DNA of 64,000 nt from an uncultured Clostridia bacterium (GTDB lineage Bacteria > Bacillota > Clostridia > UBA1381). A program made the position numbers and the translations under genes. Below are positions 34,308 to 43,274 of this stretch, piece after piece; position 1 is the first letter of the stretch, and every line of letters begins with the position of its first letter. Below the pieces are notes generated by a model. The model made no database searches and was not told the DNA's origin. It saw only the letters and a program-made list of their open reading frames with translations. The DNA is taken from the NCBI GenBank assembly GCA_934501535.1, contig CAKSUM010000006.1, forward strand, positions 1 through 64,000, read 5' to 3'.

Positions 34308-35589
34308 TGTTCATTTCACCACTCGGAAATAAATTTATATTGTAATCGCTTTCCTGTTCAAGACGTTCAATTTCTTCTTTTGGGTTATTAATAAACGGCA
34401 ATTGTGCAAGCAAGGTTTCATTTGAAACTGTACCGGAAAGCTGCTGTATTATTGTTGCCCATTGTCCCACATCTTGCGGAACGTTGCGGCTGAATGTAAT
34501 TTTTATTTCGGTATAATCATAATAACCGCCTTTTAAATTTAATATATTACATATCAGTTCAAAGCGACGCTGAAGACCTTTTGTAAAATATCTTTCTGTG
34601 CAAGCGACACGATTTTCCATACAAATCAGTTTATAGCGTATGGCGACGCCGCTTGCATTATTGGCGAAATTATCATCACTCATATTGACTGTTGATGTTG
34701 TCATGTAAATGTCTTTATCGATACGATTTTTTATATTTTCCACGTATGTATCATTAACCTGTTTTACAAGCCAGCTTGCCTCGCCATTATCTACTAATTG
34801 TAAAATATTTTTGTCGCGTATATCATTGACGGTTTTATCATCAACAAGCATATTTTTTACGGCAAGCAAAGCATCGGCAAACTTTTGATAATCATTTACA
34901 CTTTCTGACTGCATTACATTGTATGCGTCCATGAGTGATATTGCATCCTCATAATCGCCGCGTTCGTCTTCGTTATTTTGATAGATATTAATTGGCACTT
35001 GACCGAAATAGTGTGTTTTTTCATCTATCTGACTTATTCCACCACCGTTATAGCTTTCGTAATATGTAATATCGGTATCGGTATAATATTCAATATGACG
35101 CGTTCTCACATTTGTTTCATCATCAAATGTATCATACCAACGCAATGCATATTGAATAGTCCGGTCAATATCATCTTTATACGATACATATAAATTCATC
35201 GGATTTATTTTTGCATAACGTATTTTACCGTCATCATCAATATATAACAATTCTGCAGCACGCCCGAAAACAGACAAATCTTTTCCGATTTGCATATTGT
35301 GAAAAGCATCATCATTGTAATCGGTTATATCCGCAATTACATTTAAAAGCTGTTCGTTATCACATGTGTATGTTATCGGTTTTCCCAAATAATATCCGGT
35401 TGTGTTGTTTACAATATTTTTTGCGTAATTAGTCACAAGCTTGTTATTTGGCTTGCCTGTAGGTTTTGCCGTATTTAATATTTTCTGCTTACCTATATAA
35501 TACTCATACAATTTGTTATATCGTTGTCTTTCGCCATTTTCAAACCTTTGTATTTTTCTCAAAATATCCGTTTTTCTCACCTCATTCAT
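34291..35589 (-). CDS. Portal protein (SPP1 gp6-like)
   Basis: 432 residues. Portal of the SPP1 family: N-terminal region with YYIGKQKIL and the stretch NYAKNIVNNTTGYYLGKP, acidic stem, Gln-rich C-terminus. Forms the dodecameric DNA entry ring. Overlaps TerL and MuF genes. Confidence 0.9.
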   Translation of the reverse strand: MNEVRKTDILRKIQRFENGERQRYNKLYEYYIGKQKILNTAKPTGKPNNKLVTNYAKNIVNNTTGYYLGKPITYTCDNEQLLNVIADITDYNDDAFHNMQIGKDLSVFGRAAELLYIDDDGKIRYAKINPMNLYVSYKDDIDRTIQYALRWYDTFDDETNVRTRHIEYYTDTDITYYESYNGGGISQIDEKTHYFGQVPINIYQNNEDERGDYEDAISLMDAYNVMQSESVNDYQKFADALLAVKNMLVDDKTVNDIRDKNILQLVDNGEASWLVKQVNDTYVENIKNRIDKDIYMTTSTVNMSDDNFANNASGVAIRYKLICMENRVACTERYFTKGLQRRFELICNILNLKGGYYDYTEIKITFSRNVPQDVGQWATIIQQLSGTVSNETLLAQLPFINNPKEEIERLEQESDYNINLFPSGEMNNGQKK

Positions 35590-36794
35590 ATTACTATTCC
35601 TGATAAATCAGCGCGCTGCGAATTTTTATAGTCTGTATATATGACATATCTCAAAGCGTCTAATACATCATCAAATCGTTTTATCGGTTCTCCTGTCCTT
35701 TCATTCCAGCAATATTGATTAATTTCAGCCTTGAACCGCTCGACATCATTTACTATCAGCAACTCATCTGTCTTAAATCCTTTGGCAACCTGTTCTATAC
35801 CTGACAAGACAGATTTATCTGCATTATACGCCCTTATGCGTTCTCTTTGTAAACGTGCTATGTGTTCAGGTCTTGCAGAATCGCAATAAAAATTAATATT
35901 GCCGTATTGATTTACGATACTTTTTGCCGTGTCTACCCAAAAATCAATTTCCTTATGTTGCGCAGCATATTCGCTTAATAATACTTTTTTATTGCTATCC
36001 GTGAACCCTACAACCAACATTGTACCCCAGTGCTCATACCCCCAGTCTACACCTACTGCATATTTGTTGTATGTCATTTTTTCGGCTTGTTCACGTGAAA
36101 TATAATGCCGATTTTCGTTAAAATCTTGATATACAATGCCTTCCGCAGTTACCCATCGACCATATATATCGCGGTCAGTAAACATTCCGGACGGAGTGCT
36201 CTTTACAATACTTTCAACATATTCCGGGTCAAGCGTTGTGTTATCAAACAACGTAAAATTAAATGTTTTTATATTAAGTCTGCCATTTTTGAGTCTTTGA
36301 CCGTCATTGTCAATATAATCTGTTTTTAATGGGTGTGACGGATTTTCGGGGTTAGTATCAATGTATATTCTTGCGCCCGGATACGAACATCTATTCAGTA
36401 CTTCTTTTATGAATGTATTATGCAGTGCCGTCCCCTCATTCAAAAAAGCTCCGGCACTTGTAAATCCTCTCACTTTTTTCCATGCGTCAGCATTTGAACC
36501 ATCAAAGCAATAGACCTTATTCCCAAAAACTTTTATGCAGTTGTTTTTATCGAGCTTTAATTCTTTACATGTTATATTTTCTAAGTCATCGAGAATATTT
36601 CTTCTTATGCTTGCTTGTGTTGCTCCGCCTATAATAAAATTTAATCCTTTATTTTTAAATTTAGCAATATGCGCCAAAAATGCCAAGTCCAAAACAAATG
36701 TTTTGCCTGCTCTTTTTGCACCGTCACAAATAAGAATTTTCGGGTCTTCAGTTTTTATGCATTCTACTACCTCCTGTTGTTTTGCTGTCAACAT
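35586..36794 (-). CDS. Terminase large subunit
   Basis: 402 residues. ATPase with Walker A GAKRAGKT and the nuclease start GVDWGYE; further acidic residues FDDVLDALRY at the C-terminus. Drives DNA packaging and cuts concatemers. Preceded by TerS on the same strand with overlap. Confidence 0.93.
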   Translation of the reverse strand: MLTAKQQEVVECIKTEDPKILICDGAKRAGKTFVLDLAFLAHIAKFKNKGLNFIIGGATQASIRRNILDDLENITCKELKLDKNNCIKVFGNKVYCFDGSNADAWKKVRGFTSAGAFLNEGTALHNTFIKEVLNRCSYPGARIYIDTNPENPSHPLKTDYIDNDGQRLKNGRLNIKTFNFTLFDNTTLDPEYVESIVKSTPSGMFTDRDIYGRWVTAEGIVYQDFNENRHYISREQAEKMTYNKYAVGVDWGYEHWGTMLVVGFTDSNKKVLLSEYAAQHKEIDFWVDTAKSIVNQYGNINFYCDSARPEHIARLQRERIRAYNADKSVLSGIEQVAKGFKTDELLIVNDVERFKAEINQYCWNERTGEPIKRFDDVLDALRYVIYTDYKNSQRADLSGIVI

Positions 36795-37180
36795 GCGTTA
36801 TCTCCAAAAATTTCAACCAGTTTGTCCGCTATTCTATCCTCAGCAGTATTTCCGTCATCGTCTGTAGGTTTATCTGTCCAGTTGCACCAGTTTTTAAGTA
36901 CAAATATAGACATTGTATTCTTGTACCACCCCAACATGCCGCCTTGTGCTATTAAATCGCTTTGCAGGCGTTCAAAATCTTTTTTTACTGTGGGGAAATA
37001 TTTGTTTAACGCGTTATATATTGTTTTTCTGTCAGTCTTGTCATAACGTGCTTCCAGCCAGTTGCAAAATTCTGTTTGTGATGGTATACGATTATATTCA
37101 TTTGTTACTATATCTCTGCAAAATTCATCAAATAACTCTACCAATTCATTACCGCTTTTGAATTTCTTCATTCTTCCCAT
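36788..37180 (-). CDS. Terminase small subunit
   Basis: 130 residues from ATG 37180 (GGAGAGG upstream). Helical DNA-binding N-terminal part (PSQTEFCNWLEARYDKTDRKT) and acidic tail. It recognises the packaging site and loads TerL. The longer upstream frame is within the noncoding leader. Confidence 0.8.
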   Translation of the reverse strand: MGRMKKFKSGNELVELFDEFCRDIVTNEYNRIPSQTEFCNWLEARYDKTDRKTIYNALNKYFPTVKKDFERLQSDLIAQGGMLGWYKNTMSIFVLKNWCNWTDKPTDDDGNTAEDRIADKLVEIFGDNAC

Positions 37181-37537
37181 AACCTCTCCACCACCTTTAC
37201 TCTTTCTATGCCGATACAGTCCCACCCACAACTGTTTAAACTCAGCCGGCATTATTGTTCCCACTCGAACCTGTCGCAACAGAAAAACGCCCGATTCTCT
37301 TACCGGACGCCTTCTGCATGTCAATATGTTAATTCACAAAAGGAGTATGCCTATACTCTTTCCATTACACACAACTTTATAATTTATTAAATATCTTTCA
37401 ACTGCATTACCGTCTTACGCCACTCCTATACAAATTCATTTGTGCGATATACTTATCCTTAACGTCTTACATAGTTGTAAGCCGTTCTTTTACAATTACA
37501 TCATACCACACATGTATAGTGACATTCAATGACATCT
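37181..37537 (-). other. Leader of the late operon
   Basis: About 350 bases without a gene. It contains the candidate late promoter (37500-37529), a weak intrinsic terminator (CGTCCG/CGGGCG followed by T5, 37309-37283), and a short palindrome GAGTATAGGCATACTC at 37341-37356. A packaging initiation site could lie here, but none is evident. Confidence 0.5.
37500..37529 (-). promoter_or_regulatory. Candidate late promoter
   Basis: Minus strand: TTGAAT near 37529, 18-nt spacer, TATGAT (37505-37500) preceded by TGG, an extended -10. It lies between the ArpU-like late regulator and the terminase genes, where ArpU/RinA-type activators act. Confidence 0.5.
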
Positions 37538-37948
37538 TTACATGCTGCGATTATTTTCAAGAATAGCAAGTGCCTTCCCATGCAGTCGGTGAACCTGCCT
37601 CACACTATAGTTTATTCGTTCAGCTATATGCTGCCATGTTTCGCAGTTCACATAATATGCAACCATAATTTCATACAGCGTATTGTCATGAATTTCCGTT
37701 AACAGGTCAAAGATTCTCGCTTGACATGCAATAAGCTCATCGATTTTTTTGTCTATACGTTCACATAATGATATGTACTGTATTCTGCGATTTTCCTCGG
37801 AGTTCCCCGGGCTGGTCTGTACACGCTGCTCGGAATAGTCGATATGTTTCCCTGTCATATACAAGTATGCCCTATCCTTGGCTGCTATCAATTCATCAAG
37901 TAATCCTTGCATTTTCCGCATCGTGCGCAGTTCCTCTTTAATCGTCAT
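37538..37948 (-). CDS. ArpU/RinA-type late transcription regulator
   Basis: 136 residues from ATG 37948 (AAGGAGGT upstream). N-terminal helices then a sigma region-4-like helix-turn-helix (TWQHIAERINYSVRQVHRLHGKAL). Such proteins activate the phage late operon. It is immediately upstream of the late leader. Confidence 0.8.
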   Translation of the reverse strand: MTIKEELRTMRKMQGLLDELIAAKDRAYLYMTGKHIDYSEQRVQTSPGNSEENRRIQYISLCERIDKKIDELIACQARIFDLLTEIHDNTLYEIMVAYYVNCETWQHIAERINYSVRQVHRLHGKALAILENNRSM

Positions 37949-38120
37949 CGTGTTTACCTCCTTCAAATTCAAGCAACTCCTCGGCGGCGATAACCGCAAG
38001 TACAATATCCGGGTATACACTCTCATATACCTCGCCGTAAAGATGAGCTGAAAGATGCGCCCTGCCATCCGGAAGCTGCTTTATGTTGATTTGATATTGA
38101 TTTAATTCTTTTGTTGTCAC
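37938..38120 (-). CDS. Small hypothetical phage protein, GTG start
   Basis: 60 residues from GTG 38120 with AGGAGTG upstream. Ends in an acidic tail (EFEGGKHDDD) that overlaps the start of the late regulator. Not recognised. Confidence 0.6.
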   Translation of the reverse strand: MTTKELNQYQINIKQLPDGRAHLSAHLYGEVYESVYPDIVLAVIAAEELLEFEGGKHDDD

Positions 38121-38124
38121 ATTA

Positions 38125-38448
38125 TCACTCCTGTTCTTTATCCATCCTTGCACCGCAATTAGGGCAAATATTAAATCTTGGATATTCGCGTGGCATTGCA
38201 AAATCACAAACTGAACATTTAGTGCGTAAATTATATTTGTAAGCAAAATAATTTGGGTCAGAATTAAGCGGAACATCTATCCATTTACCGTGTATAATTT
38301 CTACAACATCAGTGGCAGGTTGTGAATTTATAACGCTTATTGCTTTCAGGATACCATTGATATATTCAATCTGTTCACCATTGCTATGTTTCAGTTCAGC
38401 ATACTTTCTTATAGCGTTTTCCGTTTGTTTTCTGTTAATGTAGCTCAT
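38125..38448 (-). CDS. Zinc-ribbon phage protein
   Basis: 107 residues. C-terminal double CxxC ribbon (CSVCDFAMP ... CPNCGARM), a widespread small phage protein of unknown role. Confidence 0.75.
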   Translation of the reverse strand: MSYINRKQTENAIRKYAELKHSNGEQIEYINGILKAISVINSQPATDVVEIIHGKWIDVPLNSDPNYFAYKYNLRTKCSVCDFAMPREYPRFNICPNCGARMDKEQE

Positions 38449-38873
38449 TCTTCGCCATTTCCTTTCTTATGTTCGAGTTCTTTCAAAGCGTCCGTATATG
38501 TCTTTGCTTTCGGTGTATCGACGTTACTTGAAAACATTTCTTCGCCTATTTTATTGTATTCATCAAACAAATCGTCGAAGGCTTTCTCCCAAACTTTATC
38601 GTGTGCGTGCTTGACACCAACTCCTGCGTGTGCTAATTCGTGAGCAAATATCTCCACCGCATTATTTATTGTCAGGTCGGAATCTACGAAAATTGTTATA
38701 ATTCCATCTTCGCCAAAGTCAGTAAGTCCGCATACTTTTTCTCCGTTTTCGTCGTCTCTTATGTCAGGCTCGAAATATGCGATATATTCTATACCGGGGA
38801 ACAGTCTTTTGAATGCTAAATCAAGTATCTCAAAAGGCGAATTGTCGAACACCCATTTTTTATTCTGACTCAT
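38445..38873 (-). CDS. HExxH metalloprotease-like phage protein
   Basis: 142 residues. Contains HELAHAGVG, the HExxH zinc-protease motif, followed by a further His in KHAHDKVWEKAF, giving HExxH + H as in gluzincin/SprT-like small proteases. Cytoplasmic. Substrate unknown; anti-defence or maturation are guesses. Confidence 0.7.
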   Translation of the reverse strand: MSQNKKWVFDNSPFEILDLAFKRLFPGIEYIAYFEPDIRDDENGEKVCGLTDFGEDGIITIFVDSDLTINNAVEIFAHELAHAGVGVKHAHDKVWEKAFDDLFDEYNKIGEEMFSSNVDTPKAKTYTDALKELEHKKGNGEE

Positions 38874-39118
38874 TCCTGCACCTCCGGTTTACACATCAAT
38901 TTATACATGTGCTTTAATTCAAATTCGGGAATGTTCCCGCGCTTGACAAGGGAAAACAATTCAATGAATTTTGCTCTAACATCATCGAAGTTACTGTCTT
39001 TATCAACATCATCAAATTCTGACAAATGGAATAAAGCGTCGTTTACACACCTTAATTCATCATAATTAAATGTAACTGTCACAGTTTTGTTGCTTGTACT
39101 TAAATCTCTTATTATCAT
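38870..39118 (-). CDS. Hypothetical phage protein
   Basis: 82 residues, acidic (SEFDDVDKDSNFDD). GAGGAAAAA upstream. Not recognised. Part of the run of small overlapping early genes. Confidence 0.6.
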   Translation of the reverse strand: MIIRDLSTSNKTVTVTFNYDELRCVNDALFHLSEFDDVDKDSNFDDVRAKFIELFSLVKRGNIPEFELKHMYKLMCKPEVQE

Positions 39119-39119
39119 T

Positions 39120-39470
39120 TTATTTTTCCTCCGTCATTTCTTTTACAAGGTTGTCAATTTCTTGCGGCACAACATCATGTAAAATCTGATTTGCAATATC
39201 ATCAACATAATTAGACGTAGTTTTTCTGCCGTGAGTTTTTGTCTGTACAGATAAATTGGCAAGTCTTGATTTCAACCGTTCTGCAAACTCTTTTATTGCT
39301 TCGGATTTTGCTTGTTGCAATTTTTGCAATAACCTCTTATTCTCTGCCTTTTGGCGGATGATAATGTCAAGAATATCTCCAAATCTTCCTTGCGCTATTT
39401 CTCCTTTTCCGCCTTGATTTACCGAGTTTACAAAGTCTTGGTATTCTTTTATAATTTGTTCATCTGTCAT
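39120..39470 (-). CDS. Coiled-coil phage protein
   Basis: 116 residues with a central coiled coil (AENKRLLQKLQQAKSEAIKEF) and Lys-rich region. Overlaps its upstream neighbour. Similar coiled coils are common in phage early regions; role unknown. Confidence 0.6.
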   Translation of the reverse strand: MTDEQIIKEYQDFVNSVNQGGKGEIAQGRFGDILDIIIRQKAENKRLLQKLQQAKSEAIKEFAERLKSRLANLSVQTKTHGRKTTSNYVDDIANQILHDVVPQEIDNLVKEMTEEK

Positions 39471-39768
39471 TTCGTATCACTCCGTTCCAAATATCTTCAA
39501 ATTCCCGTTTTGAATAATCAATTTTTATGCGCTTTTCTCTGCACATTTTGTTTAACGCTCTTACACACGGTCGTCCACGTACATTATCATCACAATAATC
39601 GCACATAATTCCGTAATTGCATTTGCCATATATGTCTGAAGAATTTGTCCATGCTTTATTCGACCACTTTTGAAATGCGTTTTCCCAATTCCTCTTTTGC
39701 TTATCTACTGTACTACACTTGGAAACATTTTTAACCTCATTTCCGAATATGTCTATTTGTGCGTTCAT
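39460..39768 (-). CDS. Cys-rich hypothetical phage protein
   Basis: 102 residues with CNYGIMCDYCDDNVRGRPC, a probable zinc site. Not otherwise recognised. Confidence 0.6.
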   Translation of the reverse strand: MNAQIDIFGNEVKNVSKCSTVDKQKRNWENAFQKWSNKAWTNSSDIYGKCNYGIMCDYCDDNVRGRPCVRALNKMCREKRIKIDYSKREFEDIWNGVIRNDR

Positions 39769-40208
39769 CTCTCCACCTCCAGCAAATCATTATCGTGAAT
39801 ATTGCCGATTACTTCAATATCTGTAAAAAAGCATATATCATTACGCAAACCAAATCTTAAAACTTTTTTTGTCATACTATCAAATCCGTCAAGATAATAT
39901 CCCATATAGCCGTAATTTTCATCGTTTGCAACGCCACCACATTTTCCAAATTTCACAATAAAGATATATGCGTCTGCTTTAACAACATCGCCCTCAAATA
40001 TTAGCTTGCCGTTTTTATCAGTCAATGTTGTGCGTTGGCAGACTGTTTCGGGGATAACTTCTTTATATGATAAATAATTTCCAGTCTGACACATCTCATC
40101 AGCATATTCATAATATATATAATAACGTTCATTATACTTGACTAAATAGCCTTCAATCCACTCGCCGTTATCTACTCGTTTTCCTCTGAATAAATATCTC
40201 TCATTCAT
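39765..40208 (-). CDS. YopX-type phage protein
   Basis: 147 residues from ATG 40208. Starts MNERYLFRGKRVDNGEWIEG and contains GKLIFEGDVV, the YopX family hallmark. The family is common in Firmicute phages; function unknown. Confidence 0.85.
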   Translation of the reverse strand: MNERYLFRGKRVDNGEWIEGYLVKYNERYYIYYEYADEMCQTGNYLSYKEVIPETVCQRTTLTDKNGKLIFEGDVVKADAYIFIVKFGKCGGVANDENYGYMGYYLDGFDSMTKKVLRFGLRNDICFFTDIEVIGNIHDNDLLEVER

Positions 40209-40638
40209 TTGTTGCACCGCCTTTCTCTTTTTCTTGCATATCAACTATCATCTGCATGACTTTCAAACTGTCCGCTTGCATAATGTGGTTTTTTATAATT
40301 TCCTTTTCAGATTTTGTTATTTTGAATGTATGTTCACATAAATCAATAATGTTGTTAATGCAAGTTTCTACATTGTCGGCTTGTATGTCCATTCCGTATA
40401 CTGACTGTAAAGCAATGGTATAATCGTTTCTTTTTTTACACCTCTCAAATTTTCGTTTAAGAATTTCGAGTATGAATACACCTTCGCCGCAAGCCGGTTC
40501 TAAAAAACTGCTTGCAATGTTATCCCAGATTTCGTTATGAAACAAGTCGCACATTGCCTTGACTTCTCTTTCTGCCGTGAACACTTCGCCATAGTCCCTT
40601 ACACGTTCTTTGGATATAATCTGTTTAGTTTTTCCCAT
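40201..40638 (-). CDS. Short N6-methylase-like protein (motif I only)
   Basis: 145 residues. N-terminal half resembles type I M subunits: EVFTAEREVKAMCDLF and SAM motif FLEPACGEGVF; VYGMDIQADNV fits motif II. There is no NPPY motif; the protein stops before it. It may bind SAM without methylating, or be a shortened remnant kept by phages. Overlaps yopX-like gene. Confidence 0.7.
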   Translation of the reverse strand: MGKTKQIISKERVRDYGEVFTAEREVKAMCDLFHNEIWDNIASSFLEPACGEGVFILEILKRKFERCKKRNDYTIALQSVYGMDIQADNVETCINNIIDLCEHTFKITKSEKEIIKNHIMQADSLKVMQMIVDMQEKEKGGATNE

Positions 40639-40665
40639 ATGCCTTTCCTTTCTTCTGCATTTTGT

Positions 40666-41157
40666 TCAATTCTTTTTGTATGATTTCTCTGCCATTGTCT
40701 CAAAATGCGGCATACAAGTTTCAAGCTTTTTTTCGTAACACTCTTTGCATAATCGTTTTTCTGTGACAAGTGGTTTCTTTTTAGCACATTGAAAACAATA
40801 TTCGGATGATGTGCGCATACTCCACGGTATTGCGCCCTTTTCTCTTTGTTTGTCAAGTTCGTGCTCTCTCGCTTTGCTCCGACACAAATCACAGGTCTTG
40901 TATTTGTGATAATTCGGTAATTGTTTGCCGCATAAAATACATTTATGCTCCTTTTCGTTTTTTTCTCTATATTTTTTAGTGGCAATCTTTTGTTTTTCGC
41001 CACCGTCACAAGCATACTTTTTTCTTGCGGCTTCTGCCCTCTTTTCGGCGCACTCTGCGCAGAGTGCGCGCCCTGCAAGAGTATATGCGTCTTGTTTTTT
41101 ACAATCACGGCAAATGTGGTGTTTTTTTAAAAGTTTTCTATAATCAGCCACTTCCAT
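40666..41157 (-). CDS. Multi-CxxC zinc-finger phage protein
   Basis: 163 residues from ATG 41157. Four pairs of CxxC motifs (CRDCKK, CAEC, CILCGK, CDLC, CFQC, CKEC), spaced by basic helices. Likely zinc-binding and nucleic-acid-binding. A competing frame overlaps but lacks a coherent domain. Confidence 0.7.
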   Translation of the reverse strand: MEVADYRKLLKKHHICRDCKKQDAYTLAGRALCAECAEKRAEAARKKYACDGGEKQKIATKKYREKNEKEHKCILCGKQLPNYHKYKTCDLCRSKAREHELDKQREKGAIPWSMRTSSEYCFQCAKKKPLVTEKRLCKECYEKKLETCMPHFETMAEKSYKKN

Positions 41158-41546
41158 CACTCCGCACCCTCTTCCAATGCTTTTTCTGCCTGTTCTTTGG
41201 TTAAGAATACTGTTTTGCAGAAATTTTCACATACATCAATAAAATTGTTTTTGGTTACTTTTACACATCGTATAAAATGTTTTATTGTTGGTTCACGAGG
41301 TATAATTATGCCTTGCGTTTCTCCACGTTCAGAAAACACCTTAATTTTATGTTTAACACCAGTACTCATTTGAACAATACGATACACCGTATCGCCTACC
41401 TTAACAGGTGGTACAATTACGCCGTTTTCAAGCAAGTAATCGGCAATATCTGATATTTCACCGTCATACCAATCATCGTCTAAATCCCTGTCCTTTATCG
41501 GCTCACTCTCTAAAAGCAGTTCAACCAGACGTTCTCTCTCACTCAT
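41157..41546 (-). CDS. Hypothetical phage protein
   Basis: 129 residues. Helical start, then VKVGDTVYRIV as in small beta-barrel phage proteins seen in many Clostridia phages; ends FLTKEQAEKALEEG. Function unknown. Confidence 0.65.
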   Translation of the reverse strand: MSERERLVELLLESEPIKDRDLDDDWYDGEISDIADYLLENGVIVPPVKVGDTVYRIVQMSTGVKHKIKVFSERGETQGIIIPREPTIKHFIRCVKVTKNNFIDVCENFCKTVFLTKEQAEKALEEGAE

Positions 41547-42021
41547 TTTCGTCTACCTCCTTCATAAAACACATCCAATGTGTATTTTCTCTTTTCCCGC
41601 TTTTGTGGCCGAAAAGCGGGGTTTTATGTATGACAGAAATAATCTCACTTGTTTTTATATCTGTTTCGCTCCACTTAAATATAAGCACTCCATTTGGTTT
41701 TAAAACTCTCATACATTCATCAAAACCACGCTTTATTGTATCTTTCCAATTACAACGCAAAAGTTTTCCGTACTTTTGTGCAAGCCACGATACCTCGCCT
41801 ACATTAATTAAGTGAGGAGGGTCAAACACAACCAAATAATATGTATTATCATCCATAGGAAGATTTGTGAAGTCACAGATAATATCGGGGCTTATTTTAA
41901 GAGAGCGCCCATCACAAAGTGTTGTATCAAGTGTTCTTATGTCACAAAAATCAACATTTGGATTTTCTTTATCGAACCAAAACATACGACTTCCGCAACA
42001 GGCATCTAAAATCCGTTTCAT
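41539..42021 (-). CDS. Class I methyltransferase-like phage protein
   Basis: 160 residues from ATG 42021. Motif I-like LDACCGSRMFWFD and catalytic DPPHL; ends in a KPNGVLIFKW strand typical of class I SAM methyltransferases. A DNA methyltransferase is likely, though the motif DPPH differs from DPPY. Possible protection against restriction. Confidence 0.75.
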   Translation of the reverse strand: MKRILDACCGSRMFWFDKENPNVDFCDIRTLDTTLCDGRSLKISPDIICDFTNLPMDDNTYYLVVFDPPHLINVGEVSWLAQKYGKLLRCNWKDTIKRGFDECMRVLKPNGVLIFKWSETDIKTSEIISVIHKTPLFGHKSGKRENTHWMCFMKEVDENE

Positions 42022-42353
42022 TCGTCTGCCTCCGCGAACCAATATCTTTTATAGCAATCTTCACACGCGCCTACACAATCCTTATAAGTATCATCTATTC
42101 GCAGGGGGCAAAGCATTAATGTCCCGTCTGGCAACTTTGGAGTATTCGGAAACATCTTCAAAACCCTATCCTGTCTTGTTTCAACAGGATGTTCTTTGCA
42201 CCATTTGAGGATTATTTCGTTGGCTTTGTCGAGGTGAGCGTCATTCATCATACGCAAGTTACACCTTTCGTCCCACATTGGGCAACTTTGGCAATTGATA
42301 TAATGATATTTTCTGCACATCCTCGCAAAATCATATATCGTTGCTTTTTCCAT
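42018..42353 (-). CDS. Cys-rich phage protein
   Basis: 111 residues with cysteine pairs (CQSCPMWDERC; CVGACEDC), probably zinc-binding. Found between the repeat gene and the methyltransferase. Unknown role. Confidence 0.65.
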   Translation of the reverse strand: MEKATIYDFARMCRKYHYINCQSCPMWDERCNLRMMNDAHLDKANEIILKWCKEHPVETRQDRVLKMFPNTPKLPDGTLMLCPLRIDDTYKDCVGACEDCYKRYWFAEADE

Positions 42354-42990
42354 TTTTATAACTCTCCTTTAATTCTTTTATAACTTCACCACAATATGCA
42401 TTTTCGGTTAAATCCATAAATTCTTTAACCGTCATCATATCATTGTCAATATCTATGTTGTGGCTTTTTGCGAAAGACTTTCGCCCCATTTCGCAGCTGC
42501 CTGTCAAATTATGGTGCCATTGGTAAAAGTCCTTAACAGGATATTTTTTGTTTACATTCGGGAATTTCTCTTTAAAAAGTTCTATCTTTTCTTCAATATC
42601 CATATCATCAAGGATTTTTTCTTCAAGTGCAGATTGCGCGTCTTTTAACGTTTCGCCATGCGCAAAATATCCGTTGCCTTTTACTATGTAACATGGTTTT
42701 AAGATTACGTTTTGCTCTAAAATATAGCCTTTTGCAACATTACCGTGAATGTGGGTAAATATAGTCGGTGTATTATCAACTCTGTAAACGTCATATCCAT
42801 TAATGTTTTTAATGCCGTAGCCGTTGCCGTTGCCGTAGCCGTCGCCGTAGCCGTAGCCGTCGCCGTAGCCGTAGCCGTCGCCGTAGCCGTTGCCGTTGCC
42901 GTCGCCGTTGCCGTTGCCGTAGCCGTAGCCGTAGCCGTAGCCGTAGCCGTTGCCGTCACTTAAAAATTGTTTAATCTTTAAAACGTCCAT
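42331..42990 (-). CDS. Phage protein with Gly-Tyr/Asn/Asp hexanucleotide repeat
   Basis: 219 residues. Residues about 12-60 are tandem GY/GN/GD dipeptides; the rest is a conserved-looking domain (GYDVYRVDNTPTIFTHIHGN, YQWHHNLTGSCEMGR, MTVKEF). Similar proteins occur in Clostridia phages, function unknown. The repeat is encoded by tandem GGC-NAC hexamers. Confidence 0.75.
   Translation of the reverse strand: MDVLKIKQFLSDGNGYGYGYGYGYGNGNGDGNGNGYGDGYGYGDGYGYGDGYGNGNGYGIKNINGYDVYRVDNTPTIFTHIHGNVAKGYILEQNVILKPCYIVKGNGYFAHGETLKDAQSALEEKILDDMDIEEKIELFKEKFPNVNKKYPVKDFYQWHHNLTGSCEMGRKSFAKSHNIDIDNDMMTVKEFMDLTENAYCGEVIKELKESYKNGKSNDI
42820..42955. repeat. Tandem hexanucleotide repeat (GGCNAC on minus strand)
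   Basis: About 22 hexamers GGC-TAC, GGC-AAC or GGC-GAC in the minus strand, in frame. Only the first base of the second codon varies. Repeat-number changes keep the frame, so length can vary without loss of the protein. Confidence 0.9.
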
Positions 42991-43274
42991 TCTGCAACAC
43001 CCTCTATATTTTTAATAGCCTTATCGGAGCACGGTACAAGCTCGCATATATCAGTCAAAACAATACTGTCAACCTTGTTTGAAAATCTGCAATCATTTGC
43101 ATTTTTCGCACCGTTTTCAGCTAAATCAAGCAATGTATTTGCTCCATTCCAACGCCATAGGTTGCGAACATTTTTCATTTCAACTTCCTGTTTATCCTGC
43201 GAAACTAATTCACCAAAATAAACTCCGCTCTGCGGCCCTCTTACCAATACTTTCTTACCTACATAATTTGTCAT
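42978..43274 (-). CDS. Phage protein (DUF6948-like)
   Basis: 98 residues: VLVRGPQSGVYFGEL ... NLWRWNGANTL ... ICELVPCSDKAIKNI. This pattern recurs in Clostridia phages. Function unknown. Confidence 0.65.
   Translation of the reverse strand: MTNYVGKKVLVRGPQSGVYFGELVSQDKQEVEMKNVRNLWRWNGANTLLDLAENGAKNANDCRFSNKVDSIVLTDICELVPCSDKAIKNIEGVAEWTF

Noticed and set aside
40599..41108. Alternative basic reading frame over the CxxC protein
   Set aside because: No recognisable domain; the overlapping frame has multiple CxxC zinc motifs and better gene spacing.
42820..42955. CRISPR-like array
   Set aside because: Repeat unit is six bases, contiguous and translated in frame; no spacers and no cas genes.
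42745..42963. Plus-strand Ala-Val repeat reading frame
   Set aside because: Antisense shadow of the Gly-Tyr repeat gene; no ribosome binding site.
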